Shown here: in pieces, positions 38,801 to 49,367 of the stretch
Layout of the letters: every line of letters starts with the position of its first letter
Position numbering within the stretch: position 1 is the stretch's first letter
From: Pycnococcus provasolii
Lineage: Eukaryota; Chlorophyta; Pseudoscourfieldiophyceae; Pseudoscourfieldiales
Direction: 5' to 3'
DNA: 64,000 nucleotides
Assembly: GCA_049487715.1 (NCBI GenBank)
Contig: CP150553.1
Coordinates: 248,001-312,000 of the forward strand
The notes under the pieces: model-generated
The model's database searches: none
Told to the model about the DNA's origin: nothing
The model's input: the letters and a program-made list of their open reading frames with translations, nothing else
Program-made: the position numbers and the translations under genes

Positions 38801-39364
38801 GGCCGGCTTACTCGTCGACGGCTGTGGCTGAGGTGTCAAGCGCGGGAGGGGAGCGTCTTCAGACTTCTTTGGCACATCGCTCTTCTGCCGCCCCGCCTCC
38901 GGCGCTTTTCCAGCGGCCCCACTTGCCTCGCCAGCAGTCTCGGCGCGAGATTGAGGTGCAGGTTCCTCCTGCTCCGCCTTCTTTGCCGCGTCTGTCGGAG
39001 GTGACAAAGGTCTCGCAGATTCGGCCGCCGCTGGCGTGCCCGGTGCTGGGTCGCCCGCCAGCGCCGCCAGAGCGTCTACCTGGACGCGTATGCGGTCAAG
39101 CGTTGGCGACTCCTCGACATCGTCTCCGAACAACAGTGGCGTTCTCGTCAGCAGCGGGTCCGGCCTTGCGCCCCCGACCGGCGTTGCGGACTCTGCGTCA
39201 GCAAGCAGGGGGTCGGAGAGGATAGCCTCGAGGCGCGAGGTGGACAGCGTGTCTATGGAGCCGGTGATGGGCGACTCCTGCGGCGAGGGCAGGTCGGCCA
39301 GGTTCGGCGTCGCGAGCGGCGCAGCGTTGAAGGCGTTGCCGCCGTCGCCCCCGTCGCCCGCCAT
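35813..39364 (-). CDS. CEP70-like centrosomal/basal-body coiled-coil protein
   Basis: The product is 1,183 aa. The first ~350 residues are low-complexity, rich in Pro, Ala and Ser. From about residue 390 to 690 there is a coiled coil, leading into LTLEIDARPTQRDLKAAKRAVELLERKL. After that comes a conserved-looking block, RMRRDREVHRRGLKRLERLPRDALAGALQDACLAIG, then VVKRANAAIPLLENFVRTVCAIVL. The sequence 'ARPT... / RRDREVHR..GL..L..LP / LQD.C' is the pattern I associate with CEP70, a gamma-tubulin-linked centrosomal protein found in ciliated eukaryotes. The C-terminal third is helical. The family assignment rests on memory of this pattern, so it is moderate. The presence of CEP70 would imply that the organism builds centrioles or flagella at some stage. 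Confidence 0.6.
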   Translation of the reverse strand: MAGDGGDGGNAFNAAPLATPNLADLPSPQESPITGSIDTLSTSRLEAILSDPLLADAESATPVGGARPDPLLTRTPLLFGDDVEESPTLDRIRVQVDALAALAGDPAPGTPAAAESARPLSPPTDAAKKAEQEEPAPQSRAETAGEASGAAGKAPEAGRQKSDVPKKSEDAPLPRLTPQPQPSTSKPAAAEEKHASWNEAVLDAADAASLLRRDFPRTQEDLAAASPAAAALAESAAILAEDFDARSRMVRRDLAEIRTSLAGVTQPSTLRSTVPTHSTVPAPPVASHRHDKESTSGAGAEMADLVRELGAKYGANAVPEMPQEAKSRPSVAPVAEALDRMLRDAGFAGAGARLDAGEVDTSAAKAVRRAMVEVLGQYERRGKLVQELLATSELSRSKEFEMERALSRLQAERDDATKALAEAERRISAARDAGATEGAVSSEKLRETTRESRRFAQRCVQLEHKVRSLERDNQSMRARLADQVKEDERGRQKGLAAIAKLRRSGTSPAGKTPPRVHTTGPVSAAEVATIYERDRENVVVELDTLKAENRRISEELIAARQEILRKDGSGGWRTPEAGELLEKVSRAESNALESRRRAAEAESNAANAIKASETQRFSAERKAESLAEEVASLTLEIDARPTQRDLKAAKRAVELLERKLNAISTRYPDLVEELEEEIAHKLGEHATGGSDPAAHVRWAERASPAEEAFEGAIGSSAFGRMALTDRERMRRDREVHRRGLKRLERLPRDALAGALQDACLAIGCQGDLASLQEGIAVVKRANAAIPLLENFVRTVCAIVLRDGADLVSEPGMATLADGPGDPNAAAGGEIAGEAGRVPRLLRAWLTSLRELGRTRGFVAHVRSTLADRSSANDSGGKVGDMVSPGGAPDLAAMASAVRDLVEAERALLLTKQNLAGAEEALHFVVGGSGSVPAQLERGAAVALAAVAAQAHRLFGNGGKGPGGREPTVEGLIPLMNRAYLAHSEARNALKDIRASLGCTPACTLPELTARVKDLVAACGEELFRSDEPAPADRHFANLANLPRDPNRELLDDYRDVVRKPRQVARAEAIEAKRGGTRVDVGDAVDFDRNPYARACRSAMHMYAVERPAQLIEAVRSHLAETTKMRSALKKHHEVAGEMCELLHCSNKEELPTTVRELVRRVQEAIEIPHQVAVPAATTSEGSS

Positions 39365-39639
39365 TTCGAGTTGTTTGGCCGAGTGGGGGAAAAGGTCCGG
39401 GGAAAGGGGAGGGAAAAAGGGGCGGGAAACTGAATGCGAATCACCCGTCGCGGGCAGGTGCGCATTGGGGGAGGGGGGGTATTGACGGCAGACGGGGGAT
39501 CCGTCGTAGAACCAGATGCCAGACTGGAGAGAGGGAAATGTTGGGACAGCTCAAACGCAGCGCGGATAAAGATATCCATCCTAGTGGGGTTAAGGTATAG
39601 GATATCTTTACTTTGTAGTCCTCACGTCTCTTTCCCGGA

Positions 39640-40797
<1,158 letters not shown>

Positions 40798-40837
40798 TTA
40801 CGAAATACAGCACAAATACAGTACGGTACAGTTAAGG

Positions 40838-43800
40838 TTAGAAAAGTGCACGCCCCCATCGGCTGCGCAAGTTGGTGCGGCGGCGCACAGCTCGCGCGTT
40901 CGTCTTTGTTGACGACGCCAAACGCGTGCGAGGGGAGTTTGCCTGTGGCATGGGCGGTGATATTGATGATCCGTTCGACGGGGCTACGGCAAATAGCGTG
41001 TTCGCGGAACTAGCACCGAGGTCGACTAGACGCTTGCACTCAATCTCGTCGAGGCATTCGTCCTCCAGTGGCGGTAAATTGCTCCATGCTCCAATGTCCA
41101 CCACATCCCGCACGACGGATTCCCAAGAATCGGAGCTCGCGTCTGAGAGTGCGGCAGATCCCGTGGATTCTGTGCATGCAACGCTATCCACAAGGCGGTA
41201 AACCACAGCCTCGCCCACTCGGCGCATGTCAGCCTCTTCGGGAAGATACTCCGTGTCTGGTACGCGAGAGATGAGCTCCTGAATCTTGTAAAGACTGTCG
41301 AGTGTGATGCGGTGGAACGGACCATGCGCATGAGTTTGGCAGTGTCGGAGATAAAACGCCTGCAGCCTTGCCTTCTTACGAGCGTAGTGTTTCATCTTCT
41401 CCTTGATCGCGTATGAAGCCTCATATAGCCGCTGCTCCTCCGTCTCATCTTTCATGTCCATGTCCTGCTCCAGCTCATCACCTTCTTGCTCCTCCTCTTC
41501 TTCGTCGTCATTGCTGACGACCACCACGTTCTGCGCATCAAATCGCGAATTCTTTTCCCTCGCGAGCTCTTTTAGTCGCGAGGCAATGGCATCCGCCGCG
41601 GGTCGGAATCTTGCCATGTCACGATCCACCGATCCAATGGTGCGAAACATGCGGTAGCACACTTTGCACGTATCCGCCTCGTACACCTGGTGGTAGATGG
41701 GCGAACGTTCTTCCATCAGCCAGCGAAGTGGTGAACAAACCAGACCCTTGCCAACCTCCGTTCCGGGAAGTAGAGCAAGGGCAGCGGTGGTTGGATGGAA
41801 GTACGAAGCCGCAATCTCGTCGTGTGATACGGGAATGTGCACGGCACCGTCGAGCGACGATGTGCCAGTAGCGCCACCGAGTCGCGGCTTGCGAGAAGAG
41901 GAGTGCACTGTGGCTTGAGGGCGGTAGGCAACTCCCGTGCTTTCGTTTGCAATCAAAGGCATCTGCGCAGCGAGCACAGGTGGCATGACGGCGCTCGTTG
42001 GCGTGTTCTCGTCGACCGTCGTTCCATCTCCCAGCATTGCGGATGTGGCGTAGACGGCGGGAGGCTGCGTGGAGGCTTTGTCGGTATCTGCAGGCGCATC
42101 GATGACAAGTCGAAAGAAGCTGGCATTCATGCCGAGCAGCGCGATGAGCTTTGTACGCACATCCTTAGGCTTGCGCAACTTTCGGCTTACGTTCGGCAGC
42201 AGCATGGCATGTTCCTCATCGATCGCCCCCTCTTTACGCAGCATGAGGTACACTGCATATGCGTATTCCATTTCAGACGGTGTTCCGCGGAACACAGGGC
42301 CGGTTGGCTTCGGCATGCTGGCGCTGCTTTCGTCGACCGATGCTGACGTCGTCGGCAGCTGCGGCGGCGGTATGTCAGCCATCGACGTCTGCAACTTCTG
42401 TTCGAGGAATTCTTTTACGTCGCGCACGTGAGGTGCAGTTGCGTATGGAAAGCCGTATGTGCTGTCGCTGCACCGTCCCGTTTCATACATCTCAATGTTC
42501 CACACGATGCCCTCGAGGTAGCTTTCCACGCAGTGTGACTTGTTCAGCTTGGCACTCGCGTTAGCGTTTGGCGTATCGGTGCCATTTTTCTTACCAGTGT
42601 CAGGTCCACGGGCGCGACTTGCGTTGTTGGTATTGCCGTCGGATGAAGAAAAACTTCTCACAAAGGCGAGCATCGTAGTCACGGAGAGATACGGCAACGT
42701 GTCCTCGCTTTCGTGAATCTGCCGAACGCACAGCGGTTGGTCGTCGCTCCTCGAGCGTACCACACGCGAGTATATGGGTGGCAACGTCGGCTCATTACGT
42801 CGCATACGACAGTATGCTTTCCAAGCCTTTTCCATGGTCGGAACGTGTCGAATGCGCGGGAGGTAGTCGTTGCCTCCGCACATGACAGCAATGGCGAGAA
42901 AGTCAATCGAAAGTGCGTGGTAGAGAGTGGAGCCACGCTGCAGCAAGTCTCCCACCGAAAGCTGGCTGATTGTTGTACGTGTCGCCTCATCGTTTGCCGA
43001 TGCAACCACCTCCAAACTCTGCTGCTGTTGTTGCTGCTGCTGTGTCGTCGTCGTCGAATCCGACGACGCTGGTGCCGTTACTACGCTGCAGGGCACCTAG
43101 GAGCAGGCGAAGAGGATCAGCGTCCTTATGTTTCTGCAGTGTTCCCGATGCCTCCTTTGACGCCTCTTCGAGCATTGGCCTAGGATAAACGTCCAGGGCG
43201 ATTTGGTGCATCAGACTCTTAGCGGAGAAGAGCCTCCATTTCGTCCGAGACAAGTGCGGCGCACCACGCTCACCCATCCGTCTGTTTCTCTTTTTCCACG
43301 TCTTCATGTCACTACCCAGCTGGTGATTTGTCAGCACGAACCCTCGTGGTGCCCACCTTGTGGCGCACAGGCTAAGCAGTAGAAGGTCAGAGTCACCACC
43401 AACGAAGCACACGCGGTCGTCGGCAACGCCGGCGGCGCCGTCGAGCCCGAACGGGTCTGTACCATCAACATCATCAGCCCTCTGCCGCTGCGACTTTTGG
43501 ATGAGCGAAAGAAGTCGTACCGCCTTCACTTCACCTTCTCCAGCGACGTCCGTGCCTGACACGACCACCTCCAGCACGTCTTCGTCGCTGCCCAGGTGTG
43601 TCGGCGACCGCAGCCCGCTTGGCGGCTTCAGGCGCGAGCACGCCCAGTAGTGCAGCACCCTGTTGATGAGCGCGGAGAACCGCGTTCCTGGCGTGAGCAG
43701 CAAGCCGCTGAGCACGGTGGGAGCGTCGGGCGCCTTGCTTCGTGGCACAAGTGCGGTGAGTTTCGCCGGCTCCTTGTCGCCGTTTGTTTCGGCAGCGTCG

Positions 43801-44195
43801 TCTCGTTTCTGCCCGTTCCTCGCGGCTGCCGTCCGTCTTCTCCTCTGCGTGTCGATCTTGGCGTACGGGCCGACTCCGTCCGCGGCGAGCACGAGCGTTT
43901 TGATGGGCGTGACGACGCGTGCAATGTCGTCAAGCTGGTAGAAGAGTTCCTGCACGAACTCCGCCTCTGTGCTCGCCCTTCTGAGTGCGATGTGCAGGAC
44001 GGAGTTGAGGTCGACGAACACGTGCTCGCACGGCACGGGTGCGACGACGACGGATGATGGGTCAACGTTATTGTTTTGTGGCTGCGAATGTGCCGCCGCC
44101 GGAGACGACGAGTAGTGTTTGCGTGCGGCGTACACCTCTTTGAAAGCGCCGGCGTACTTCGCCATTAAGAAGGTGTTGAACCCGCCGACGCCCAT
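40838..44195 (-). pseudogene. XRN-type 5'-3' exoribonuclease, frame broken in a CAG/CGA repeat
   Basis: The N-terminal part (44195 down to 42987) has MGVGGFNTFLMAKY, the metal-site regions VFVDLNSVLHIA and LAADGVGPYAKIDTQRRRR, TPGTRFSALINRVLHYW, VVVSGTDVAGEGEVKAVRLL and CFVGGDSDLLLLSL, as in XRN1/XRN2. The C-terminal part (43096 down to 40838) is in another frame and contains SIDFLAIAVMCGGNDYLPRIRHV, the counterpart of the XRN GNDFLP motif, plus a long variable region with one CxxC (ADTCKVCYRMF). The two frames overlap for 110 bp through gacgacgacgac/cagcag repeats. A single indel there (sequencing error, or real) would restore one gene of about 1,100 codons; an intron is less likely but not excluded. 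Enzymes of this type degrade decapped or cleaved RNA. I label it as broken only because of the frame. Confidence 0.7.
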
Positions 44196-44825
44196 CGTGC
44201 TTGCTTGCGGTGGTGGGGAAGGATGTCTGAAGATCAGGAGTAAGAAGAATGGCGACGTCGACGCTTGGTGTCCCAAAACCCGAAACCCCGAACTGTAGAC
44301 AGGAAACCCCCAAACCCAAACCAAACCAAACCAAACCAAACCAAACCAGCTTGGATGGAGGAAGCCTCTGTCCAAAACCAAAAACATCTGTCCGAACCGC
44401 CGGGAACCGACTTTCTGGATTTTTTCTGTTTCCCCCCCGGTTGCCCTTCGAGCCCACAGCCACAGCCACAGCGAACAACAACTGGTGCACCCCGTGGGCG
44501 AGGGAGGTGCCAGGCCTTTCTGACTTTCTTTATCCTCCGGCCTCCGGGGGCATCCTTTCCTTTCCTCTCCCCCCGCCATCCGCCCGCCCGCCAGCCCGAC
44601 CGAGGCGAGTCGCGTCAGCGTGCTAACTGCACTGCAAACGTGGGTTTTCTGGTGCGAGGAAACCACCTGCCCTGCCCTGCCCTCCCCCCTTCCCTCCCTT
44701 CCCCTTCCCTGTCCCTGTCCCTTCCCTACCTCTCCCTCTCCCCCCTTTTCTCGTCGCAGAAGAATAAGGCGGGCGGAAACCAAGTCCCAAGTCCCAACGA
44801 CGGCAAAGCCACACAAAACTAACCC
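44196..44825. promoter_or_regulatory. Divergent spacer with an AAACC pentamer array
   Basis: aaacc units are repeated about seven times at 44309-44347, and CT-rich runs lie at 44680-44750. This should hold the promoters of the exonuclease and beta-amylase genes. Confidence 0.45.
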
Positions 44826-47106
44826 ATGTCCATGTCGTCGCCTGTGCTGGGCAACCACACCAAAGGGTGTGGCACTGTGGCGCACAAGCCTACCAGAAAA
44901 CAACTTCACAACAGAAGAGGCGCCTCTTCCCTCCTCTCACCGACTTCTCACCTTGTTGGAAAAAATAATAGAAGATACAACACCGCATGCTCAGCCTCAG
45001 CGTCCTCCTCTTCCAGTGAAGCCGAGCGAGCGCCGAGGTGCGAATGGCACGCGCCGGAGGGACTGCAGTGCCTCGTCGAGTCAAGCCAGTCAGCCGCGAG
45101 TGGAGCGTCGGAGAGCTTCTCACCCGCTCGCGCCGTTGGCGCACTCGCGCGAACGACGTCAACGGAAGAAGCGATGCGTAACGCTCTCGCACGCTCGGCG
45201 GAGCGGTGTCGAGCAAGGGGCGGTGTGCCTGTCACCGTCATGCTGCCGCTCGACTGCGTCGACCAAACAGGACTGCTGCGGTACGCCTCGCAGAGGTGGT
45301 TCGAGCACGCGCTCAAGAGCCTCAAGGCGGCGGGGTGCAGCGGTGTGATGGTGGACGTGTGGTGGGGTGCCGTCGAACGCTCGCCCGGCGAATACGACTG
45401 GGCCCCGTACCGACAGCTGCTCGAGCAGGTACGCCGCGCGGGACTTCGCCTGCAGGTGGTCATGGCGTTCCACGCGTGCGGCGGAAACGTCAACGACACC
45501 GTGAACCTGCCCCTGCCTCGGTGGGTGCTCGACGCTGGCGACGACGACCCCGACCTGTGGTACACGGACCGCGGCGGGAACCGCAACAGGGAGTGCATCT
45601 CGCTCTTCGCTGACGAGCAGAGCTCGATTTTAGGACGTACACCGCTGCAGTGCTACGAGGATTTCATGCGCAGCTTCGGAGACGCATTCGAGCGCGACCT
45701 TCAGCGTGGAGGCGCCATTTCTGAGGTTCTCGTGGGATGTGGGCCGTGCGGTGAACTGCGTTACCCTTCGTATCCAGAGGCGCTCGGATGGCGTTTCCCC
45801 GGCGTCGGAGAATTCCAGTGCTACGACAAGCGAGCGTTGGCATCGCTTGCGGAAGCGGCGGAGGAGTTTGGGCAGCCTGAATGGGGCTTGGGTGGACCAG
45901 ACGACGCAGGTTGGTACAATGCCAAGCCTCACGAGGCGAGCTTTTTCGCATATGGTCGATGGAATCAGGTACGTTTCTGACATTCTTTTTCTTTTTTCTT
46001 TTTCGCGAACGCCTTGCATACTTTTCAATGACGATTAGCACATGTTTGCTGGCACCAGACTGGAGTTCACGTTCGCGTGGACGATGTCGACAGCTTTACT
46101 TGCAAAATAATATACGTTTAAACTAGACTGAGACTAAGTTGGAAGGGCAAAGAAGACGGTGAAAAACAAACAAACAAACAAACACAAACTTACAAACTTA
46201 CGCTGAACACACCAAAAAACATGACTTTCCCCTAATCATCAGGAGTACGGCCGATTCTTCCTTGGATGGTACGGACATCAGCTTCTTGCACATGGCGAGC
46301 GCCTCATGGGCGTTGCCGATCGCGCATTACGCTCGCGATTCCCTCACGTGATGTTCGGCATGAAGTGCGCTGGAGTTCACTGGTGGCATGGACTTGAGTC
46401 GCGTCCGGCGGCATTGACGGCTGGTTACTGTCCCCTGCCACTTTCACGTGCATCAGAACTTCTCGGTGTGGAAAATAAGGATGGCGACCAAGGTGAAGGT
46501 GACGAAGAAGACGAAGAAGAGGTGGAGAATGACAAGGCGGTGGTAGAAAGCGTACCCTTCTACACGGCACTTGCACGCCTCTTCAACCAGAATCGCATGC
46601 AGCTCGCCTTCACCTGCGTCGAAATGGCGGCAACAGACCATCCCGCGGAGTTTGCTTGCGCGCCGGAGTCTCTGCTGCGCGAAGTTCGCCTCGCTGCAGC
46701 TCTCGAGGGTGTGAGTGTGCTTGGCGAGAATGCGCTCGAGGTGTACGGACGCGGGCAATTTAACCATCTCGCGCTCGAGCGCATGGTGACAGCGAGCCGA
46801 CCAATTTCTGTGAGTTGGCACGAGTACAGCAAAGCAACCTCGGCAAGAGAGGCGATCCTGAATAAGGCTGCTGTGATTTCTGCCGAGCGCGATGTGACCC
46901 TCCCACCACTCACCGGTTTGACCTTTCTTCGGTTGAGCATGGAGATGATGAGAGCAGACTACGTGGATCCGTGGTCAACCTTCGTTCGTGCGATGAACAA
47001 TCCCAGCCGCGGTGCAAGCTCTCCTGGCGGTGCGAATAACAACATCTCAACGACCGCGGACGAGAATTTGAATACAAAACCGTCCGACGAGAAAATATCC
47101 GTGTAA
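44826..47106 (+). CDS. BAM: Beta-amylase, GH14, probably plastidic; two exons
   Basis: Exon 1 is 44826-45968 and exon 2 is 46243-47106. The intron has a GTACGT donor and an aatcatcag acceptor, and joining gives FAYGRWNQEYGRFFLGWYG in frame, 668 aa. A Ser/Arg-rich N-terminus suits a plastid transit peptide. The GH14 barrel is complete: VMLPLDCVDQ, GVMVDVWWGAVE, FHACGGNVNDTVNLPLPRWV (substrate Asp 224), the catalytic acid in GCGPCGELRYPSYPEALG (Glu 310), LAFTCVEM, and the catalytic base in LGENALEVYGRGQFNHL (Glu 543). It releases maltose from starch. An acidic insertion (DQGEGDEEDEEEVEND) sits between the two halves of the active site, and a low-complexity tail follows the barrel. Starch breakdown places the organism in the green lineage or a relative. 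Confidence 0.93.
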
Positions 47107-47130
47107 CTCTTTGAGTGAACCACCAACAAG

Positions 47131-47178
47131 TTAGGGTTAGGGTTACGGCTATGGTTAGGGTAAAGTTTAAGGGTTAGG
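47131..47178. promoter_or_regulatory. Telomere-like TTAGGG string upstream of the MATE gene
   Basis: An imperfect ttaggg run lies between the beta-amylase stop and the MATE start. Confidence 0.55.
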
Positions 47179-47237
47179 CGAAAGGGTTCCCGAACGTGTG
47201 GCGCAAGAGCTTTTGCATATTCACCGTACTGGACGTG

Positions 47238-48986
47238 ATGGCGCCTCCGCGCACGCTCCGACTCACGTCCGTGTCGCTCGACGACGACGACGACCCCTCT
47301 CCCTCTCCCTCCCCCTCTCCCTCTCTCGCCTTGGAGGCATCGACTCCTGCTGATGCTTTGGAAGATGACAACGACGCCTTCCGCTTCTCCTCCTCGCAAG
47401 AGGAGGAGGAGTCGCGTGGTTTATTGTCGACGACGCCATCACCGACGTCTTCAAGCACTTCCTCGTCAGGATTTTTGCAACCTATGGCAGATATGGCGAG
47501 ACTCGCGTGCCCAGTTGTCGTGGAAAAGGTGATCTCGCGCTCAGCAGCCATAATGTCGCTAGCGTTTGTCGGCCAGCTTGCGTCGCCGGCAGACTTACCG
47601 GGTGCAGCACTCGCTTCAACCTTGACCAACGTCCTCGGATTTTCTATTCTGGTCGGTCTCAACGGGGCGCTATCTACGTTCGGTGGACAGGCGTTCGGTG
47701 CCGGTAATCACAAGGCACTCGGAGAGGCGCTCAATACGAACATTCTCATCGCAATGCTCTCTTGCTTGCCTATCCTTGTGGTGCTGTACAACGCCGAGCC
47801 AATCCTCGTGAATGTATTTGGGCAAGACGCGGATCTTGCATCCTCGGCAGCTTCTTTCCTACGATTTCTCGCCCCGAGTGTCGTCGGCTATGCGTTCGTC
47901 ATCGCGCAGGGTTCGTGGTTAACCTGTCAGCGCATGACGATGCCCGGCATGCTCGCAAGTGCAGTTGCAACGCTGCTCCATCCGTTGAACAATATCTTGC
48001 TAATAAAGTACGCGCACCTTGGTGCTCACGGAGCGGCGCTCGCCACGGTGCTCGTTTACTTGATTCAGGCGGGTGCGCTATTCTTTTACATCGCCGTGAT
48101 AAACAAGGCAACGCATAACGCGTTGACAGTGCCAACATTCTCCGCGCTTCGTCGCCAAGTTGGACCGTTTCTTGCACTCGCGCTACCGAGCCTTGGAATG
48201 CTAACGGAATGGTGGGCTAGCGAGAGCCTCATCTTGATGGCAGGTCATCTGAAACCTGAGATTTGCGAGCATTCCAACGCTTTGAGCTCGCTTCGATTAC
48301 CCATCGCATGTGATGCTGCTACTGCAACAACCGCACTCAGCATCTATCAGACGACGAATAGTGTCTGTTTCATGTTACCGCTCGGCATCGCCATTGCAGT
48401 TGCGACTCGTGTTGCTAACGCTCTCGGCGCGGGTAAACCAGATGAGGCTAAAACATATGCCAAGGTGGCAACCGTACTCACATTTGGCCTTGGAGTTGTT
48501 AATTGCATCGTCATCAATCTCGGACGATCTGTCTGGCCTCGGCTCTTCGTGCCACGCAACAACGCCGATGACGGCGATACGATCAGGCTTGCTGATAGCT
48601 TCTTCGAGCTGGAAAGCCATTTGCTTACCGTCCTTTCTGTCTACGTCATCCTGGATGCTTTCGCTGTCTTCGGTTCGGCTGTCTGCAGAGGCACAGGTCG
48701 ACAACGTGAGGGAGCACGCGTTGTTCTGTTCTCCTACTGGGCAGTAGGAGTGCCATTGGGCTACGTGCTAGGCTTTGTTGCCCATATGGGACCTTACGGC
48801 CTTGTGGCTGGCATGTTCTTTGGGAAGATGATCCACACATCCTTGATGATGTTCTTGGTGATTCGAACAGACTGGAAGAAGGAGGCGGAGAATGCACGCA
48901 AGCGAGTTGGAGCGAATGCGCCACCACCAGCTTGCGAGATAGACGACGTTGAGCTTGCAGAAGTTCCTAGCAGCAATAATAAGTAG
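47238..48986 (+). CDS. MATE-family multidrug/metabolite antiporter
   Basis: The product is about 582 aa from the ATG at 47238; the frame is open back to 47196. A soluble N-terminal region of ~85 residues with an SP-repeat (encoded by ccctct repeats) and Asp runs precedes twelve hydrophobic helices. Family features include the first-helix region MARLACPVVVEKVISRSAAIMSLAFVGQL, a G-rich start of the repeat (NGALSTFGGQAFGAGNHKALG), and the second-half homologue (MLPLGIAIAVATRVANALGAGKPDEAKTYAKVA). MATE proteins export organic cations or metabolites in exchange for H+ or Na+. The substrate and the membrane (vacuole, plasma membrane or plastid) cannot be told. No acceptor loop defects are seen. Confidence 0.92.
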   Translation: MAPPRTLRLTSVSLDDDDDPSPSPSPSPSLALEASTPADALEDDNDAFRFSSSQEEEESRGLLSTTPSPTSSSTSSSGFLQPMADMARLACPVVVEKVISRSAAIMSLAFVGQLASPADLPGAALASTLTNVLGFSILVGLNGALSTFGGQAFGAGNHKALGEALNTNILIAMLSCLPILVVLYNAEPILVNVFGQDADLASSAASFLRFLAPSVVGYAFVIAQGSWLTCQRMTMPGMLASAVATLLHPLNNILLIKYAHLGAHGAALATVLVYLIQAGALFFYIAVINKATHNALTVPTFSALRRQVGPFLALALPSLGMLTEWWASESLILMAGHLKPEICEHSNALSSLRLPIACDAATATTALSIYQTTNSVCFMLPLGIAIAVATRVANALGAGKPDEAKTYAKVATVLTFGLGVVNCIVINLGRSVWPRLFVPRNNADDGDTIRLADSFFELESHLLTVLSVYVILDAFAVFGSAVCRGTGRQREGARVVLFSYWAVGVPLGYVLGFVAHMGPYGLVAGMFFGKMIHTSLMMFLVIRTDWKKEAENARKRVGANAPPPACEIDDVELAEVPSSNNK

Positions 48987-49367
48987 TTTAGCTTCACGTT
49001 TTTATTTGTGTAAAAACCCTTTGTGACACGTGATGCCCTGATCCCGTACACTGACAAGGATCCCTCGTAGAATCCATTTTCTGAATGAGCGTGGAGGACA
49101 TCTGGGATCCCGGTCGAGCAAACAATCAATAAATAGTGGCGCACACGTTCCCGACGTTGACTTCGTGTGGGGACCTCCCGGAGGTCCCTTTTGGACACAT
49201 GTAGTTTTCGCATCGCCGCCGCCGCCGCCGCCGCCTTCTCCTGAATATGCAACTTTGCGCATTCGAGACACTCTTGTTTCAAGGAGCCGCGCTGGTGTAG
49301 CACATTTCTATTTTTTATTTTCCTAAACACAATTTTTGACTATGGGGAATAATCCAGGTGATTGGTG
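48987..49367. other. Convergent spacer with a GCC run
   Basis: A run of cgccgccgcc at about 49213-49233 is present. No gene is seen. Confidence 0.4.

Noticed and set aside
42987-43096. Two separate genes in place of the exonuclease
   Set aside because: The N-terminal and C-terminal parts carry complementary motifs of a single XRN nuclease domain.
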